Positions 36,203 to 45,902 are shown, counted from the stretch's first letter. The stretch is 64,000 bases of DNA from Pseudomonas sp. B21-028 (GCF_024749045.1 NZ_CP087184.1:930001-994000); one strand, 5' to 3'. The notes: generated by a model not told the origin, from the letters alone. Made by a program: numbers and translations.

Positions 36203-36338
36203 CTTGTGGCGAGGGGATTTATCCCCGCTGGGTTGCGCAGCAACCCCAAAGGCAGCAACTCAGTCCATCTGATAGGGCGCGGTGTCTGGCTTTAGGTCTG
36301 CTTCGCAGCCCAGCGGGGATAAATCCCCTCGCCACAGG
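36203..36338. repeat. Type-2 palindromic element, copy 3
   Basis: Arms TTGTGGCGAGGGGATTTATC...CCCAGCGGGGATAAATCCCC with spacer CCCCAAAGGCAGCAACTCAG, related to copies 2 and 4 but more diverged. Between the divergent SIMPL gene and roxS. Confidence 0.9.
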
Positions 36339-36447
36339 GGGGGTGTGTCATTTCGAGGCTGTGGCGCTTTGCCGCATAGCTGCCGCTGTCACCCGCGCCT
36401 TGGTTATACTCCGTGCGATTCGCCTGGAGCGCTCATCAGGAGAGCTC

Positions 36448-37710
36448 ATGCTCGTCCCTTTGCAAATGACTTCCGCCTCGCGCCAGAACCTCTGGCGGCT
36501 GACGTTCATCCGTATCCTGGTCCTTGCGGCCCAGGCCGGATCCGTGGGGCTCGCCTATTGGTTCGAGCTGTTGCCGCTGCCCTGGCTGCAACTGGCGATT
36601 ACGCTGGTGTGCGCCTCGGTGCTGTGTGCGCTGACGGCCATCCGCCTGCGCGCCTCCTGGCCGGTGACGGAGCTGGAGTACGCGGTGCAACTGGCCTGCG
36701 ACCTGTTTATCCACAGTGCCTTGCTGTATTTCTCCGGCGGTTCGACCAACCCGTTCGTGTCCTATTACCTGGTGCCGCTGACCATCGCCGCGGTGACGCT
36801 GCCGTGGCGTTATTCGCTGATTCTTTCTGGCATCGCCCTGGCGCTGTATACCTTGTTGTTGGCGCGGTTCTATCCCCTGGAAACCTTCCCCATCGCCCGG
36901 GAGAACCTGCAGATCTACGGCATGTGGCTGAGTTTCGCCCTGGCCGCGGCGGTCATCACGTTTTTTGCCGCGCGCATGGCCGAAGAGCTTCGCCGCCAGG
37001 AAGAGCTTCGGGCCATCCGTCGTGAAGAGGGCCTGCGGGACGAACAGCTGCTGGCCGTGGCGACCCAGGCCGCCGGCGCCGCCCATGAGCTGGGTACACC
37101 GCTGGCGACCATGAGCGTGCTGCTCAAGGAGATGCAGCAGGATCATCCCGATCCGATGTTGCAGGACGACCTCAGCGTGTTGCAGGATCAGGTCAAGCTC
37201 TGCAAGGAGACCCTGCAATACCTGGTGCGCGCCGCCGAGGCCAACCGCCGGCTGGCGATCGACATGCAGGACGTCACCGACTGGCTCGACGAGGCCCTCA
37301 ATCGCTGGCACCTGATGCGCCCGGAAGCCAGTTATCGATTTCGGTGCCTGGGCTACGGCCCGGTGCCGCGCATGGCACCGCCGCCGGATTTGACCCAGGC
37401 GTTGCTGAACCTGTTGAACAACGCCGCCGATGCCTGCCCCGAAGGCCTGGAGGTGGCGTTGGAGTGGAATGCCTACGAATTGATCATCAGCATTCGCGAC
37501 CACGGTGCCGGTGTGCCGTTGGCCATCGCCGAGCAGATCGGCAAGCCGTTCTATACCACCAAGGGCAAAGGCCTCGGCCTGGGCCTGTTTTTGAGCAAGG
37601 CCAGCGTGACACGCGCTGGCGGCTCGGTGAAACTCTACCCCCATGAAAGCGGCGGCACGCTCACCGAGCTGCGCCTGCCCCATGCCGACCGAGGAGACGA
37701 ACATGAGTGA
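36448..37710 (+). CDS. roxS: Redox sensor histidine kinase RoxS (RegB/PrrB family)
   Basis: 420 aa inner-membrane sensor of respiratory redox state that controls terminal oxidases through RoxR. Six membrane segments span residues about 18-178, including the quinone/redox-sensing box GGSTNPFVS (97-105). The phospho-acceptor is H213 in AAHELGTPLATMS. C252 (DQVKLCKETL) is the position of the redox-active Cys in RegB. The ATP-binding domain has NLLNNAADA, RDHGAGVP and TKGKGLGLGLFL. Start ATG at 36448 follows AGGAGAG. RoxR overlaps its last eight bases. Confidence 0.93.
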   Translation: MLVPLQMTSASRQNLWRLTFIRILVLAAQAGSVGLAYWFELLPLPWLQLAITLVCASVLCALTAIRLRASWPVTELEYAVQLACDLFIHSALLYFSGGSTNPFVSYYLVPLTIAAVTLPWRYSLILSGIALALYTLLLARFYPLETFPIARENLQIYGMWLSFALAAAVITFFAARMAEELRRQEELRAIRREEGLRDEQLLAVATQAAGAAHELGTPLATMSVLLKEMQQDHPDPMLQDDLSVLQDQVKLCKETLQYLVRAAEANRRLAIDMQDVTDWLDEALNRWHLMRPEASYRFRCLGYGPVPRMAPPPDLTQALLNLLNNAADACPEGLEVALEWNAYELIISIRDHGAGVPLAIAEQIGKPFYTTKGKGLGLGLFLSKASVTRAGGSVKLYPHESGGTLTELRLPHADRGDEHE

Positions 37711-38263
37711 CGAGATCCAAGTCGACGGCGAAGAACTGCCGCACCTGTTGCTGGTGGATGATGACGCCACGTTTACCCGCGTCATGGCCCGGGCGATGTC
37801 CCGTCGCGGCTTTCGCGTGAGCACCGCCGGTTCCGCCGAGGAGGGCCTGACCATCGCCCAGGCCGATCTGCCGGACTACGCCGCCCTGGACCTGAAGATG
37901 GACGGCGATTCGGGTCTGGTGCTGCTGCCCAAGCTGCTGGAACTGGACCCGGAGATGCGCGTGGTGATCCTCACCGGTTATTCGAGCATCGCCACGGCGG
38001 TCGAAGCCATCAAGCGCGGCGCCTGCAATTACCTGTGCAAACCGGCCGACGCCGACGACGTGCTGGCCGCGCTGCTGTCCGAGCATGCCGACCTCGACAC
38101 CCTGGTGCCGGAGAACCCGATGTCGGTGGATCGCCTGCAATGGGAGCACATCCAGCGGGTGCTGACCGAGCACGAAGGCAACATTTCCGCCACCGCCCGC
38201 GCCCTGGGCATGCACCGGCGCACCTTGCAGCGCAAATTGCAGAAGCGTCCCGTGCGTCGCTGA
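37703..38263 (+). CDS. roxR: Response regulator RoxR (RegA/PrrA family)
   Basis: 186 aa. Receiver domain with acidic pocket VDDD (18-21), phosphorylation site D63 (YAALDLKMDGDSGL) and K in YLCKPADADDV; then a Fis-type helix-turn-helix at the C-terminus (EGNISATARALGMHRRTLQR). Starts inside the roxS stop region (ATGAGTGA). RegA-type proteins with this layout activate oxidase and redox-dependent genes. In P. aeruginosa RoxSR responds to cyanide through the cyanide-insensitive oxidase. Confidence 0.94.
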   Translation: MSDEIQVDGEELPHLLLVDDDATFTRVMARAMSRRGFRVSTAGSAEEGLTIAQADLPDYAALDLKMDGDSGLVLLPKLLELDPEMRVVILTGYSSIATAVEAIKRGACNYLCKPADADDVLAALLSEHADLDTLVPENPMSVDRLQWEHIQRVLTEHEGNISATARALGMHRRTLQRKLQKRPVRR

Positions 38264-38357
38264 ACCTGTGCTGAACGGATGTTGTCCACCCCCTCGCGAC
38301 ACATCGGGCCGTTGCTCTATGATCGGCCCGACTCTTTCTCCTTATTGAGCTTTAACC

Positions 38358-40085
38358 ATGAATCAGAACGCTGAATATTCCGCGGTCAACGATACAGTGC
38401 GCGGCCATTTTTTCCGCCGTGTCTGGCAGATGACCACGCCGTACTGGCGCAGTGAGGAGAAGGGCAAGGCCTGGACGCTGTTGATCGCGGTCATCGCGCT
38501 GTCACTGTTCAGCGTGGCGATTTCGGTGTGGATCAACAGTTGGTACAAGGACTTCTACAACGCCCTGCAAGAGAAAAACAGCGCGGCGTTCTGGCAGCTG
38601 ATTCTATATTTCTGCGGCATCGCCGCGGTGGCGATCCTGGGCGCGGTGTACCGCTTGTACCTCACGCAGATGCTCACCATTCGCTGGCGGGCCTGGTTGA
38701 CCGAGCAGCATTTTGCCCGCTGGCTCGACAACAAGAATTACTACCAGTTGGAGCAGGGCGGCTACACCGACAACCCGGATCAGCGGATTTCCGAAGACCT
38801 CAACAGCTTCACCAGCAATACCTTGGGCCTGGGGCTGGGCTTGTTGCGCAACGTGGTCAGCCTGGTGTCCTTCTCGATCATCCTGTGGGGTGTGTCGGGC
38901 AGTATCGTAGTGTTCGGCTACACCATTCCGGGCTACATGTTCTGGTGCGCGCTGGTGTACGCGGCGGTGGGCAGTTGGCTGACGCACCTGATCGGTCGTC
39001 GCCTGATCGGCCTGAACAACAACCAGCAGCGCTTCGAAGCCGACCTGCGTTTTTCCATGGTGCGGGTGCGCGAGAACGCCGAAAGCATTGCGCTGTACAA
39101 CGGCGAGCCCAACGAAAACCGTCGCCTGAGCGGGCGTTTCGGCCTGGTCTGGCATAACTTCTGGGACATCATGCGGGTGTCCAAGCGCCTGACGTTCTTC
39201 ACCTCCGGCTACGGCCAGATCGCGATCATCTTCCCGTTCATGGTGGCGGCGCCGCGTTACTTCGCCGGCAAGATCCAGCTGGGCGAACTCATGCAGATCA
39301 ACTCGGCGTTCGGCAATGTGCAGGAGAGTTTCAGCTGGTTCATCAGCGCCTATACCGACCTCGCCGCGTGGCGCGCCACCTGTGATCGTCTGCTGAGTTT
39401 CCGTCAGGCCATGAGCGACAACGAGGCGCGCATACCGGCCATCGACGTGCAGAACCAGGGCAACCAACTGAAAGTGCACCAGCTGGGATTGGACCTGAAT
39501 GACGGGCGTCATCTGCTCGACGCCGCCGACATGACCGTTGGCGCTGGGGAGCGGGTGATGCTCAGTGGCCGTTCCGGCAGTGGTAAATCCACGCTGTTCC
39601 GGGCGATGGGGCACCTCTGGCCCACCGGGCATGGTCGCATTGTATTGCCGGCGGCACGTTATCTGTTCCTGCCGCAGAAACCCTATCTGCCCATTGGCAG
39701 CCTGCGCGAGGTGCTGAGTTATCCACAGCCCGGCGACGTCTACCCTAACGAACGTTATGCACAGGTGCTCGAAACCTGCCGCCTGCCGCACCTGATCGCA
39801 CGCCTGGATGAAAGCAACCACTGGCAGCGCATGCTTTCGCCCGGCGAGCAGCAGCGCCTGGCCTTTGCCCGGGCACTGCTCTACGCACCGCTGTGGTTGT
39901 ACATGGACGAAGCGACGTCGGCGATGGATGAGGAGGACGAAGCGACGCTGTACCAGGCGTTGATCGATCAGTTGCCGGGGTTGAGCATCGTCAGCGTCGG
40001 CCACCGAAGCAGCTTGAAACGATTCCATCCACGACATGTACGTATCGAAAATGGCCAACTGCTGGAGCGGGCTGTAGTCACTTGA
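38358..40085 (+). CDS. SbmA/YddA-type ABC transporter (fused permease and ATPase)
   Basis: 575 aa with an ABC_membrane_2 N-terminal half (about 30-330; first helix WTLLIAVIALSLFSVAISVW) and a C-terminal ATPase: Walker A SGRSGSGKSTLFRAMG, signature LSPGEQQRLAFARALL, Walker B LWLYMDEATSAMDEED, H-loop SVGHRSSLKRF. The segment ARWLDNKNYYQLEQGGYTDN, NPDQRISEDL is diagnostic of the YddA/SbmA/peroxisomal D-subfamily. Substrate unknown; relatives move peptides, cobalamin or acyl-CoAs. It follows roxR by 94 bp across a GC-rich hairpin (38307-38331), so its link to roxSR is uncertain. Confidence 0.85.
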   Translation: MNQNAEYSAVNDTVRGHFFRRVWQMTTPYWRSEEKGKAWTLLIAVIALSLFSVAISVWINSWYKDFYNALQEKNSAAFWQLILYFCGIAAVAILGAVYRLYLTQMLTIRWRAWLTEQHFARWLDNKNYYQLEQGGYTDNPDQRISEDLNSFTSNTLGLGLGLLRNVVSLVSFSIILWGVSGSIVVFGYTIPGYMFWCALVYAAVGSWLTHLIGRRLIGLNNNQQRFEADLRFSMVRVRENAESIALYNGEPNENRRLSGRFGLVWHNFWDIMRVSKRLTFFTSGYGQIAIIFPFMVAAPRYFAGKIQLGELMQINSAFGNVQESFSWFISAYTDLAAWRATCDRLLSFRQAMSDNEARIPAIDVQNQGNQLKVHQLGLDLNDGRHLLDAADMTVGAGERVMLSGRSGSGKSTLFRAMGHLWPTGHGRIVLPAARYLFLPQKPYLPIGSLREVLSYPQPGDVYPNERYAQVLETCRLPHLIARLDESNHWQRMLSPGEQQRLAFARALLYAPLWLYMDEATSAMDEEDEATLYQALIDQLPGLSIVSVGHRSSLKRFHPRHVRIENGQLLERAVVT

Positions 40086-40208
40086 TGGCCGTGTCTGACC
40101 ACTGTGGTGGCCAGCAACCCTTGGGAAGGCCGCCAGGGAACACAGTGATCATACAACCACGTTACGCTATGATAATGCGCATTCAATCGCTTGCCGAGAA
40201 AGAGCCCC

Positions 40209-40955
40209 ATGGAAAACCCGATCGACGTACCACGCTTTCCCCGTAAGCGCCGCAGCCTGGCGCAGGAGTTGGTGACGGTGCTGACCGAGCAGATCCGTGA
40301 CGGCCTGCTCAAGCGTGGCGACAAGTTGCCCACCGAGTCGGCGATCATGGAGGCCCATGGCGTCAGCCGCACCGTGGTACGTGAAGCGATCTCACGCTTG
40401 CAGGCGGCCGGCCAGGTGGAAACCCGCCACGGCATCGGCACCTTCGTGCTGGACACCCCCAGCCCGAGCGGTTTTCGAATCGACCCGGCCACGGTGGTCA
40501 CCTTGCGTGACGTGCTGGCGATCCTGGAGTTGCGCATCAGCCTGGAAGTGGAGTCCGCCGGGCTCGCCGCCCAGCGCCGCAGCGACGAGCAGTTGGCCGC
40601 GATGCGTACAGCCCTCGATGCACTGAACGAAAGTGCGGCTCACGCCACCGATGCGGTGGCCTCGGACTTCGCTTTCCACCTGGAAATCGCCCTGTCCACC
40701 GGCAACCGCTATTTCACCGACATCATGACCCACCTGGGCACCAGCATCATCCCGCGCACCCGGGTGAACTCGGCACGCCTGGCCCATGACGACCAGCAAC
40801 ACTACATGGACCGCCTGAGCCGCGAGCACGAAGAAATCTACGAAGCCATCGCCCGCCAGGACTCGGACGCCGCCCGTGCCGCCATGCGCCTTCACCTGAC
40901 CAACAGCCGCGAGCGGCTGCGCCAGGCCCATGAAGAAGCGCAAGCGCAGGGCTGA
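40209..40955 (+). CDS. GntR/FadR-family (FCD) transcriptional regulator, probable repressor of the glucarate operon
   Basis: 248 aa from the ATG at 40209. Winged helix at about residues 15-80 (KLPTESAIMEAHGVSRTVVR, then EAISRLQAAGQVETRHGIGT); C-terminal FCD domain with LRDVLAILELRISLEVESAG, H at the FHLEIALSTGN position and MRLHLTNSRERLR as metal/ligand-binding elements. It is on the same strand as the kdgD operon but separated from it by a type-2 element and two minus-strand small genes. A palindromic operator overlaps the kdgD promoter, so I infer that this protein binds there and responds to a hexarate or a pathway intermediate. Confidence 0.85.
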   Translation: MENPIDVPRFPRKRRSLAQELVTVLTEQIRDGLLKRGDKLPTESAIMEAHGVSRTVVREAISRLQAAGQVETRHGIGTFVLDTPSPSGFRIDPATVVTLRDVLAILELRISLEVESAGLAAQRRSDEQLAAMRTALDALNESAAHATDAVASDFAFHLEIALSTGNRYFTDIMTHLGTSIIPRTRVNSARLAHDDQQHYMDRLSREHEEIYEAIARQDSDAARAAMRLHLTNSRERLRQAHEEAQAQG

Positions 40956-40969
40956 GTCCGCCGGGATAC

Positions 40970-41104
40970 CCTGTGGCGAGGGGATTTATCCCCGCTGGGC
41001 TGCACAGCAGCCCCCAACCTGACACCTCGGTGTGTCAGATTAATTGAGGTCGCTGCCTTTGGGGCTGCTGCGCAGCCCAGCGGGGATAAATCCCCTCGCC
41101 ACAG
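40970..41104. repeat. Type-2 palindromic element, copy 4
   Basis: Same unit as copy 2 but with the spacer in the opposite orientation (GACACCTCGGTGTGTCAG then TTGAGGTCGCTGCCTTTGGG). About 135 bp with arms over 40 bases. Confidence 0.92.
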
Positions 41105-41156
41105 GATGGTCTACCTCCATACCTATGTGCCTGCACGCGGCCTGAGCCGAAGAACC

Positions 41157-41522
41157 TTACTCAACCTTCAAGCGCACCGGCGCCGAAACCATCTCATCGC
41201 CATAGCCATCGGACTCGCTGAAATACCGGTAACGCAGTTCAACCACCTGGCCGCGATACTTTTCCAGCCTGGCCTTGGGCACTATCAGTTCCAGTACGGT
41301 GAGTTTCTGCGCATTGCCCTCGTCGTCATAGCTGGCCAGGGACTTTCGATCGGCCCATTCAACGGGTTCCGAGCCCAGTATCGGGGCGACTTCCCATTCG
41401 TATCCGATTTTATCCAGCTCCGGGATTCTGAATTTCAACCCACTCTCCAGATCCGTCAGATCGATGGTGACTTCGTCTGTGTCCGGGAATTGGACGAGAA
41501 CAGGCTTTTTATAGGTACTCAT
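41157..41522 (-). CDS. Hypothetical beta-rich protein
   Basis: 121 aa from MSTYKKPVLVQFPDTDEV, start supported by AAGGAGTGACACT. No signal peptide or membrane segment. Alternating hydrophobic and polar residues (VTIDLTDLESGLKFRIPELD, LELIVPKARLEKYRGQVVEL, LRYRYFSES) suggest a beta-sandwich. It resembles Ig-like or adhesin-associated modules only in general character; I do not recognise a family. It is followed on the same strand, 55 bp upstream of its start, by the next small gene, so the two may be one operon. Confidence 0.65.
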   Translation of the reverse strand: MSTYKKPVLVQFPDTDEVTIDLTDLESGLKFRIPELDKIGYEWEVAPILGSEPVEWADRKSLASYDDEGNAQKLTVLELIVPKARLEKYRGQVVELRYRYFSESDGYGDEMVSAPVRLKVE

Positions 41523-41577
41523 AGTGTCACTCCTTGAGGGGCCGACCGTGGCGATGTGACTTGAAGGCGCCATCAAC

Positions 41578-41775
41578 CTAATCTGTCCGGTAATCGACAT
41601 GTCCGACGCTGCCGTCGTCGTTCAGGTGGAATTCCTTGTAAGTAACGATGTGGGCCTGGTCGCTGCCTGGAAACACCACTCGATCGCCTACGTTGACGTG
41701 CAGGTCGAATACGGTGAAGTCCAGCGTCTGCTGTTTGGCTTCGTGGGTGTATTGGAATCGATGTTGGGTCTTCAT
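41578..41775 (-). CDS. Hypothetical small protein (65 aa)
   Basis: MKTQHRFQYTHEAKQQTLDF start, preceded by GGAGAGCAAACC. Polar, no signal, several His. Product rather beta-rich (FTVFDLHVNVGDRVVFPGSD, HIVTYKEFHLNDDGSVGHVD). It lies upstream of the 121-aa gene in the same direction and divergent from kdgD. I know no family for it. Confidence 0.6.
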   Translation of the reverse strand: MKTQHRFQYTHEAKQQTLDFTVFDLHVNVGDRVVFPGSDQAHIVTYKEFHLNDDGSVGHVDYRTD

Positions 41776-41898
41776 GGTTTGCTCTCCGTGGCTGTTCAGG
41801 CTGTTTTAGGGCATCGCCTGACGAGTCGAAACTGTCAAAGTCGACAGTGCGGATGAACGGTCCGCCGGACTTTTTCCCTCCTTGATGACGAAATGCAG

Positions 41899-41926
41899 TT
41901 GACGTTCGTATTTTAAGTTGTACGAT
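41899..41926 (+). promoter_or_regulatory. Probable promoter of the kdgD operon
   Basis: TTGACG (41899-41904) and TACGAT (41921-41926) separated by 16 bases, about 70 bp before the kdgD ATG. Overlaps the operator below. Confidence 0.55.
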
Positions 41927-41938
41927 GACCTACAACTT
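41915..41938. promoter_or_regulatory. Palindromic operator overlapping the kdgD promoter
   Basis: AAGTTGTA, an eight-base spacer, then TACAACTT: a perfect 8+8 inverted repeat covering the proposed -10. The position suits a repressor, most simply the GntR/FCD protein encoded at 40209. Not matched to a published site. Confidence 0.65.
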
Positions 41939-41993
41939 CTGGCCGAAGCTTATCTCTCTCAAACATATTTTTGCGTCCCAGGGTGTTCGAATA

Positions 41994-42905
41994 ATGAATC
42001 CACAAGAACTGAAGTCCATCCTCTCGTCTGGCCTGCTGTCGTTCCCGGTCACCGATTTTACTGCCCAAGGCGATTTCAATCGCGACAGCTACATCAAGCG
42101 CCTCGAGTGGCTGGCTCCCTACGGCGCCTCGGCCCTGTTCGCCGCCGGTGGCACCGGTGAATTCTTCTCCCTGGCCGCCAGCGAGTATTCCCAGGTCATC
42201 AAGACGGCTGTCGATACCTGCGCCACCAGCGTGCCAATTCTCGCCGGTGTCGGCGGTGCGACTCGCCAGGCCATCGAGTACGCCCAAGAGGCCGAGCGCC
42301 TGGGTGCCAAGGGCCTGTTGCTGCTGCCGCACTACCTGACCGAAGCCAGCCAGGACGGTGTTGCCGCTCACGTTGAAGCCGTGTGCAAATCGGTGAAGAT
42401 CGGCGTGGTGGTCTACAACCGCAACGTCTGCCGACTGAACGCCGCGCAGCTCGAACAACTGGCCGAGCGTTGCCCGAACCTGATCGGCTACAAGGACGGC
42501 CTGGGCGATATCGAGCTGATGGTGTCGATCCGTCGTCGCCTCGGCGATCGCTTCAGCTACCTGGGCGGTTTGCCGACCGCTGAAGTCTACGCAGCGGCCT
42601 ACAAGGCCCTGGGCGTGCCGGTCTATTCCTCGGCGGTGTTCAACTTCATCCCGAAAACCGCGATGGACTTCTACCGCGCCATCGCCCGCGACGATCACGC
42701 CACTGTCGGCAAGATCATCGATGACTTCTTCCTGCCGTACCTGGATATCCGCAACCGCAAGGCCGGTTATGCCGTGAGCATCGTCAAGGCGGGCGCGAAG
42801 ATCGTCGGCTACGACGCCGGTCCCGTGCGCACGCCGCTGACCGATCTGCTACCGGACGAATACGAAGCCCTGGCCGCGCTGATCGACAAGCAAGGCAAGC
42901 AGTAA
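41994..42905 (+). CDS. kdgD: 5-dehydro-4-deoxyglucarate dehydratase
   Basis: Dehydrates and decarboxylates 5-keto-4-deoxyglucarate to 2,5-dioxovalerate (alpha-ketoglutarate semialdehyde). It is 303 aa of the DHDPS/NAL aldolase fold, with Schiff-base Lys K167 ([14 protein letters not shown]), the conserved Tyr 141 ([10 protein letters not shown]) and the substrate loop [11 protein letters not shown]. The start at 41994 gives [10 protein letters not shown]; a longer frame from 41925 would run through the promoter. First gene of the operon that continues with the next-step dehydrogenase. Confidence 0.95.
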   Translation: MNPQELKSILSSGLLSFPVTDFTAQGDFNRDSYIKRLEWLAPYGASALFAAGGTGEFFSLAASEYSQVIKTAVDTCATSVPILAGVGGATRQAIEYAQEAERLGAKGLLLLPHYLTEASQDGVAAHVEAVCKSVKIGVVVYNRNVCRLNAAQLEQLAERCPNLIGYKDGLGDIELMVSIRRRLGDRFSYLGGLPTAEVYAAAYKALGVPVYSSAVFNFIPKTAMDFYRAIARDDHATVGKIIDDFFLPYLDIRNRKAGYAVSIVKAGAKIVGYDAGPVRTPLTDLLPDEYEALAALIDKQGKQ

Positions 42906-43004
42906 CAGACCCCGGCGAGCCGCTGAGCAATCAGCGGCTCGTTCCCATGCTCCGCGTGGGAACGCTCTCGGAACCAGACAGGCTATTTGTAAGGAGAAGC
43001 ATCC

Positions 43005-44450
43005 GTGGCAGATGCAAAGCGTTTCGATAACTACATCAATGGTCAGTGGGTGGCCGGTGCCGACTATTGCACCAACATCAACCCGTCTGACCTGTCCGAT
43101 GTCATCGGCGAGTACGCCAAGGCTGACGCTGCTCAAGTCAATGCCGCCATCGAAGCCGCCCGCGCCGCGTTCCCGGCCTGGTCGACTTCGGGCATCCAGG
43201 CTCGTCACGATGCGCTGGACAAGGTAGGCAGCGAGATCCTCGCCCGCCGCGAAGAACTCGGCCAACTGCTGGCCCGGGAGGAGGGCAAGACCCTGCCCGA
43301 GGCCATCGGCGAAGTGACCCGCGCCGGCAACATTTTCAAGTTTTTCGCCGGTGAATGCCTGCGCTTGTCCGGCGACTATGTGCCGTCGGTGCGTCCGGGC
43401 GTCAACGTCGAAGTGACCCGTGAAGCCCTGGGTGTGGTTGGCCTGATCACGCCGTGGAACTTCCCCATCGCCATCCCCGCGTGGAAAATCGCCCCGGCCC
43501 TGGCCTACGGCAACTGCGTGGTGATCAAGCCCGCCGAGCTGGTGCCAGGTTGCGCCTGGGCCCTGGCGGAAATCATTTCCCGCGCCGGTTTCCCGGCCGG
43601 TGCGTTCAACCTGGTGATGGGCAGCGGTCGCGTGGTCGGTGACATCCTGGTCAACAGCCCGAAAGTCGACGGCATCAGCTTCACCGGCTCCGTGGGCGTG
43701 GGCCGGCAGATCGCCGTCAGCTGCGTGTCGCGCCAGGCCAAGGTGCAGTTGGAGATGGGCGGCAAGAACCCGCAGATCATCCTCGACGACGCCGACCTCA
43801 AGCAGGCCGTCGAACTGGCGGTGCAGAGTGCGTTCTATTCCACCGGCCAGCGTTGCACGGCCTCCAGTCGCCTGATTGTCACCGCCGGCATTCACGACAG
43901 GTTCGTCGAAGCCATGGCCGAGCGCATGCAATCGATCAAGGTCGGTCACGCCCTGAAGGCGGGTACGGACATCGGCCCGGTGGTTTCCGAAGCCCAGCTC
44001 AGCCAGGACTTGAAGTACATCGACATTGGCCAGAGCGAAGGTGCGCGGCTGGTCAGCGGTGGTGGCCTGGTAACCTGCGACACCGAAGGCTATTTCCTGG
44101 CGCCGACCCTGTTCGCCGACAGCGAAGCGGCCATGCGCATCAGCCGCGAAGAAATTTTCGGCCCGGTGGCCAACGTCGTGCGCGTGGCCGACTACGAGGC
44201 GGCGCTGGCGATGGCCAACGACACCGAGTTCGGTCTGTCGGCCGGTATCGCCACCACCTCGCTGAAGTATGCCAACCACTTCAAGCGCCATTCCCAGGCG
44301 GGCATGGTGATGGTCAACCTGCCGACCGCCGGCGTGGATTACCACGTGCCGTTCGGCGGGCGCAAAGGTTCGTCCTATGGTTCGCGCGAGCAAGGTCGCT
44401 ACGCGCAGGAGTTCTACACCGTGGTGAAGACCTCCTACATCGGTTCGTAA
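43005..44450 (+). CDS. Alpha-ketoglutarate semialdehyde dehydrogenase (ALDH family)
   Basis: Oxidises 2,5-dioxovalerate made by KdgD to 2-oxoglutarate, with NAD(P)+. It is 481 aa. ALDH motifs: nucleotide fold VGLITPWNFPIAIPAWK, general base E250 (QLEMGGKNP), nucleophile C284 (STGQRCTASS). Start GTG at 43005 follows AAGGAG. Pathway role is inferred from position directly after kdgD; the fold alone would allow other aldehydes. Confidence 0.9.
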   Translation: MADAKRFDNYINGQWVAGADYCTNINPSDLSDVIGEYAKADAAQVNAAIEAARAAFPAWSTSGIQARHDALDKVGSEILARREELGQLLAREEGKTLPEAIGEVTRAGNIFKFFAGECLRLSGDYVPSVRPGVNVEVTREALGVVGLITPWNFPIAIPAWKIAPALAYGNCVVIKPAELVPGCAWALAEIISRAGFPAGAFNLVMGSGRVVGDILVNSPKVDGISFTGSVGVGRQIAVSCVSRQAKVQLEMGGKNPQIILDDADLKQAVELAVQSAFYSTGQRCTASSRLIVTAGIHDRFVEAMAERMQSIKVGHALKAGTDIGPVVSEAQLSQDLKYIDIGQSEGARLVSGGGLVTCDTEGYFLAPTLFADSEAAMRISREEIFGPVANVVRVADYEAALAMANDTEFGLSAGIATTSLKYANHFKRHSQAGMVMVNLPTAGVDYHVPFGGRKGSSYGSREQGRYAQEFYTVVKTSYIGS

Positions 44451-44534
44451 CACGCAACACCGGTCGGCGCCGAAACCGGCGCCGACCGCACAATTTGATT
44501 TCCCGTATAAAAATAAATAGTGGAAGTAGATTAC

Positions 44535-45902
44535 ATGCAAGAAACCAAGCCGACCCGCGTCCGCTATTTGATCCTGCTCATGCTGTTTTTGGTGACGACG
44601 ATCAACTATGCCGACCGCGCAACTATCGCCATCGCAGGCTCCAGCCTGCAGAAAGACCTCGGCATTGACGCCGTTACCCTCGGTTATATTTTCTCCGCTT
44701 TTGGTTGGGCCTATGTCGCCGGGCAGATTCCCGGTGGTTGGCTGCTCGACCGTTTCGGCTCGAAAAAAATCTATGCCCTGAGCATTTTTACCTGGTCGTT
44801 GTTCACCGTGTTGCAAGGTTATGTCGGTGAATTCGGTATGTCGACGGCCGTGGTCGCGCTGTTCATGCTGCGTTTTCTGGTAGGACTGGCCGAAGCGCCG
44901 TCCTTCCCGGGTAACGCACGTATCGTCGCCGCCTGGTTTCCCACCGCAGAGCGCGGCACCGCCTCGGCGATCTTCAACTCGGCGCAGTATTTCGCCACGG
45001 TGTTGTTCGCGCCGCTGATGGGCTGGATCGTCTACCGCTTCGGTTGGCAGCACGTGTTCATTGTGATGGGCGTGGTCGGCATTGTGTTCTCGCTGATCTG
45101 GCTCAAAGTGATTCACAGCCCACGCCAGCATCCGCTGATCAATGACGCCGAGTTCAACCACATCGCCGCCAACGGTGCGATGGTCGACATGGATCAGGAC
45201 AAAGGGAAGAAAGAGAAGAAGGCCGACGGTCCGAAATGGGATTACATCCGCCAATTGCTCACCAACCGCATGATGCTCGGCGTGTACCTGGGCCAATACT
45301 GCATCAACGGCATCACTTACTTCTTCCTGACCTGGTTCCCGGTATACCTGGTTCAGGAACGCGGCATGACCATCCTCAAGGCTGGTTTCATCGCGTCCTT
45401 GCCGGCGATCTGCGGTTTCATCGGCGGTGTGCTGGGTGGGGTGATTTCCGATTACCTGTTGCGCAAGGGTCACTCGCTGACGTTCGCTCGCAAGGCGCCG
45501 ATCATTGCCGGCCTGCTGGTGTCCAGCAGCATCGTGGCCTGCAACTATGTTGAAATCGAATGGATGGTGGTGGGCTTCATGGCCCTGGCCTTCTTCGGTA
45601 AGGGCGTGGGCGCGCTGGGCTGGGCCGTGGTGTCCGACACCTCGCCAAAACAGATCGCCGGTCTGAGCGGTGGCTTGTTCAACACCTTCGGCAATCTGGC
45701 GTCGATCACCACGCCAATCGTCATCGGCTACATCATCAGTGCCACCGGTTCGTTCAAGTGGGCACTGGTATTCGTCGGTTGCAACGCCTTGGTGGCGGTG
45801 TTCAGCTACCTGGTCATCGTCGGGCCGATCAAGCGTGTCGTGCTCAAGGAACCCATGGCCAGGGATGCCGACCTCTCCAGTCTGTCTGAAGCCAAATCCT
45901 GA
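44535..45902 (+). CDS. MFS hexarate (D-glucarate/galactarate) transporter
   Basis: 455 aa, 12 membrane segments, anion:cation symporter family (GudP/GarP type). First helices [20 protein letters not shown] with the RAT motif ([10 protein letters not shown]), and [12 protein letters not shown], the loop-2-3 signature. Start ATG at 44535 preceded by GGAAG. Operon partners define the substrate as glucarate/galactarate (inference). It probably imports the hexarates by proton symport. Confidence 0.88.
   Translation: MQETKPTRVRYLILLMLFLVTTINYADRATIAIAGSSLQKDLGIDAVTLGYIFSAFGWAYVAGQIPGGWLLDRFGSKKIYALSIFTWSLFTVLQGYVGEFGMSTAVVALFMLRFLVGLAEAPSFPGNARIVAAWFPTAERGTASAIFNSAQYFATVLFAPLMGWIVYRFGWQHVFIVMGVVGIVFSLIWLKVIHSPRQHPLINDAEFNHIAANGAMVDMDQDKGKKEKKADGPKWDYIRQLLTNRMMLGVYLGQYCINGITYFFLTWFPVYLVQERGMTILKAGFIASLPAICGFIGGVLGGVISDYLLRKGHSLTFARKAPIIAGLLVSSSIVACNYVEIEWMVVGFMALAFFGKGVGALGWAVVSDTSPKQIAGLSGGLFNTFGNLASITTPIVIGYIISATGSFKWALVFVGCNALVAVFSYLVIVGPIKRVVLKEPMARDADLSSLSEAKS

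Noticed and set aside
38307..38331. Hairpin before the SbmA/YddA-type gene as a strong terminator for roxR
   Set aside because: Six-base GC stem with a 13-base loop and no T-run; too weak to call alone.
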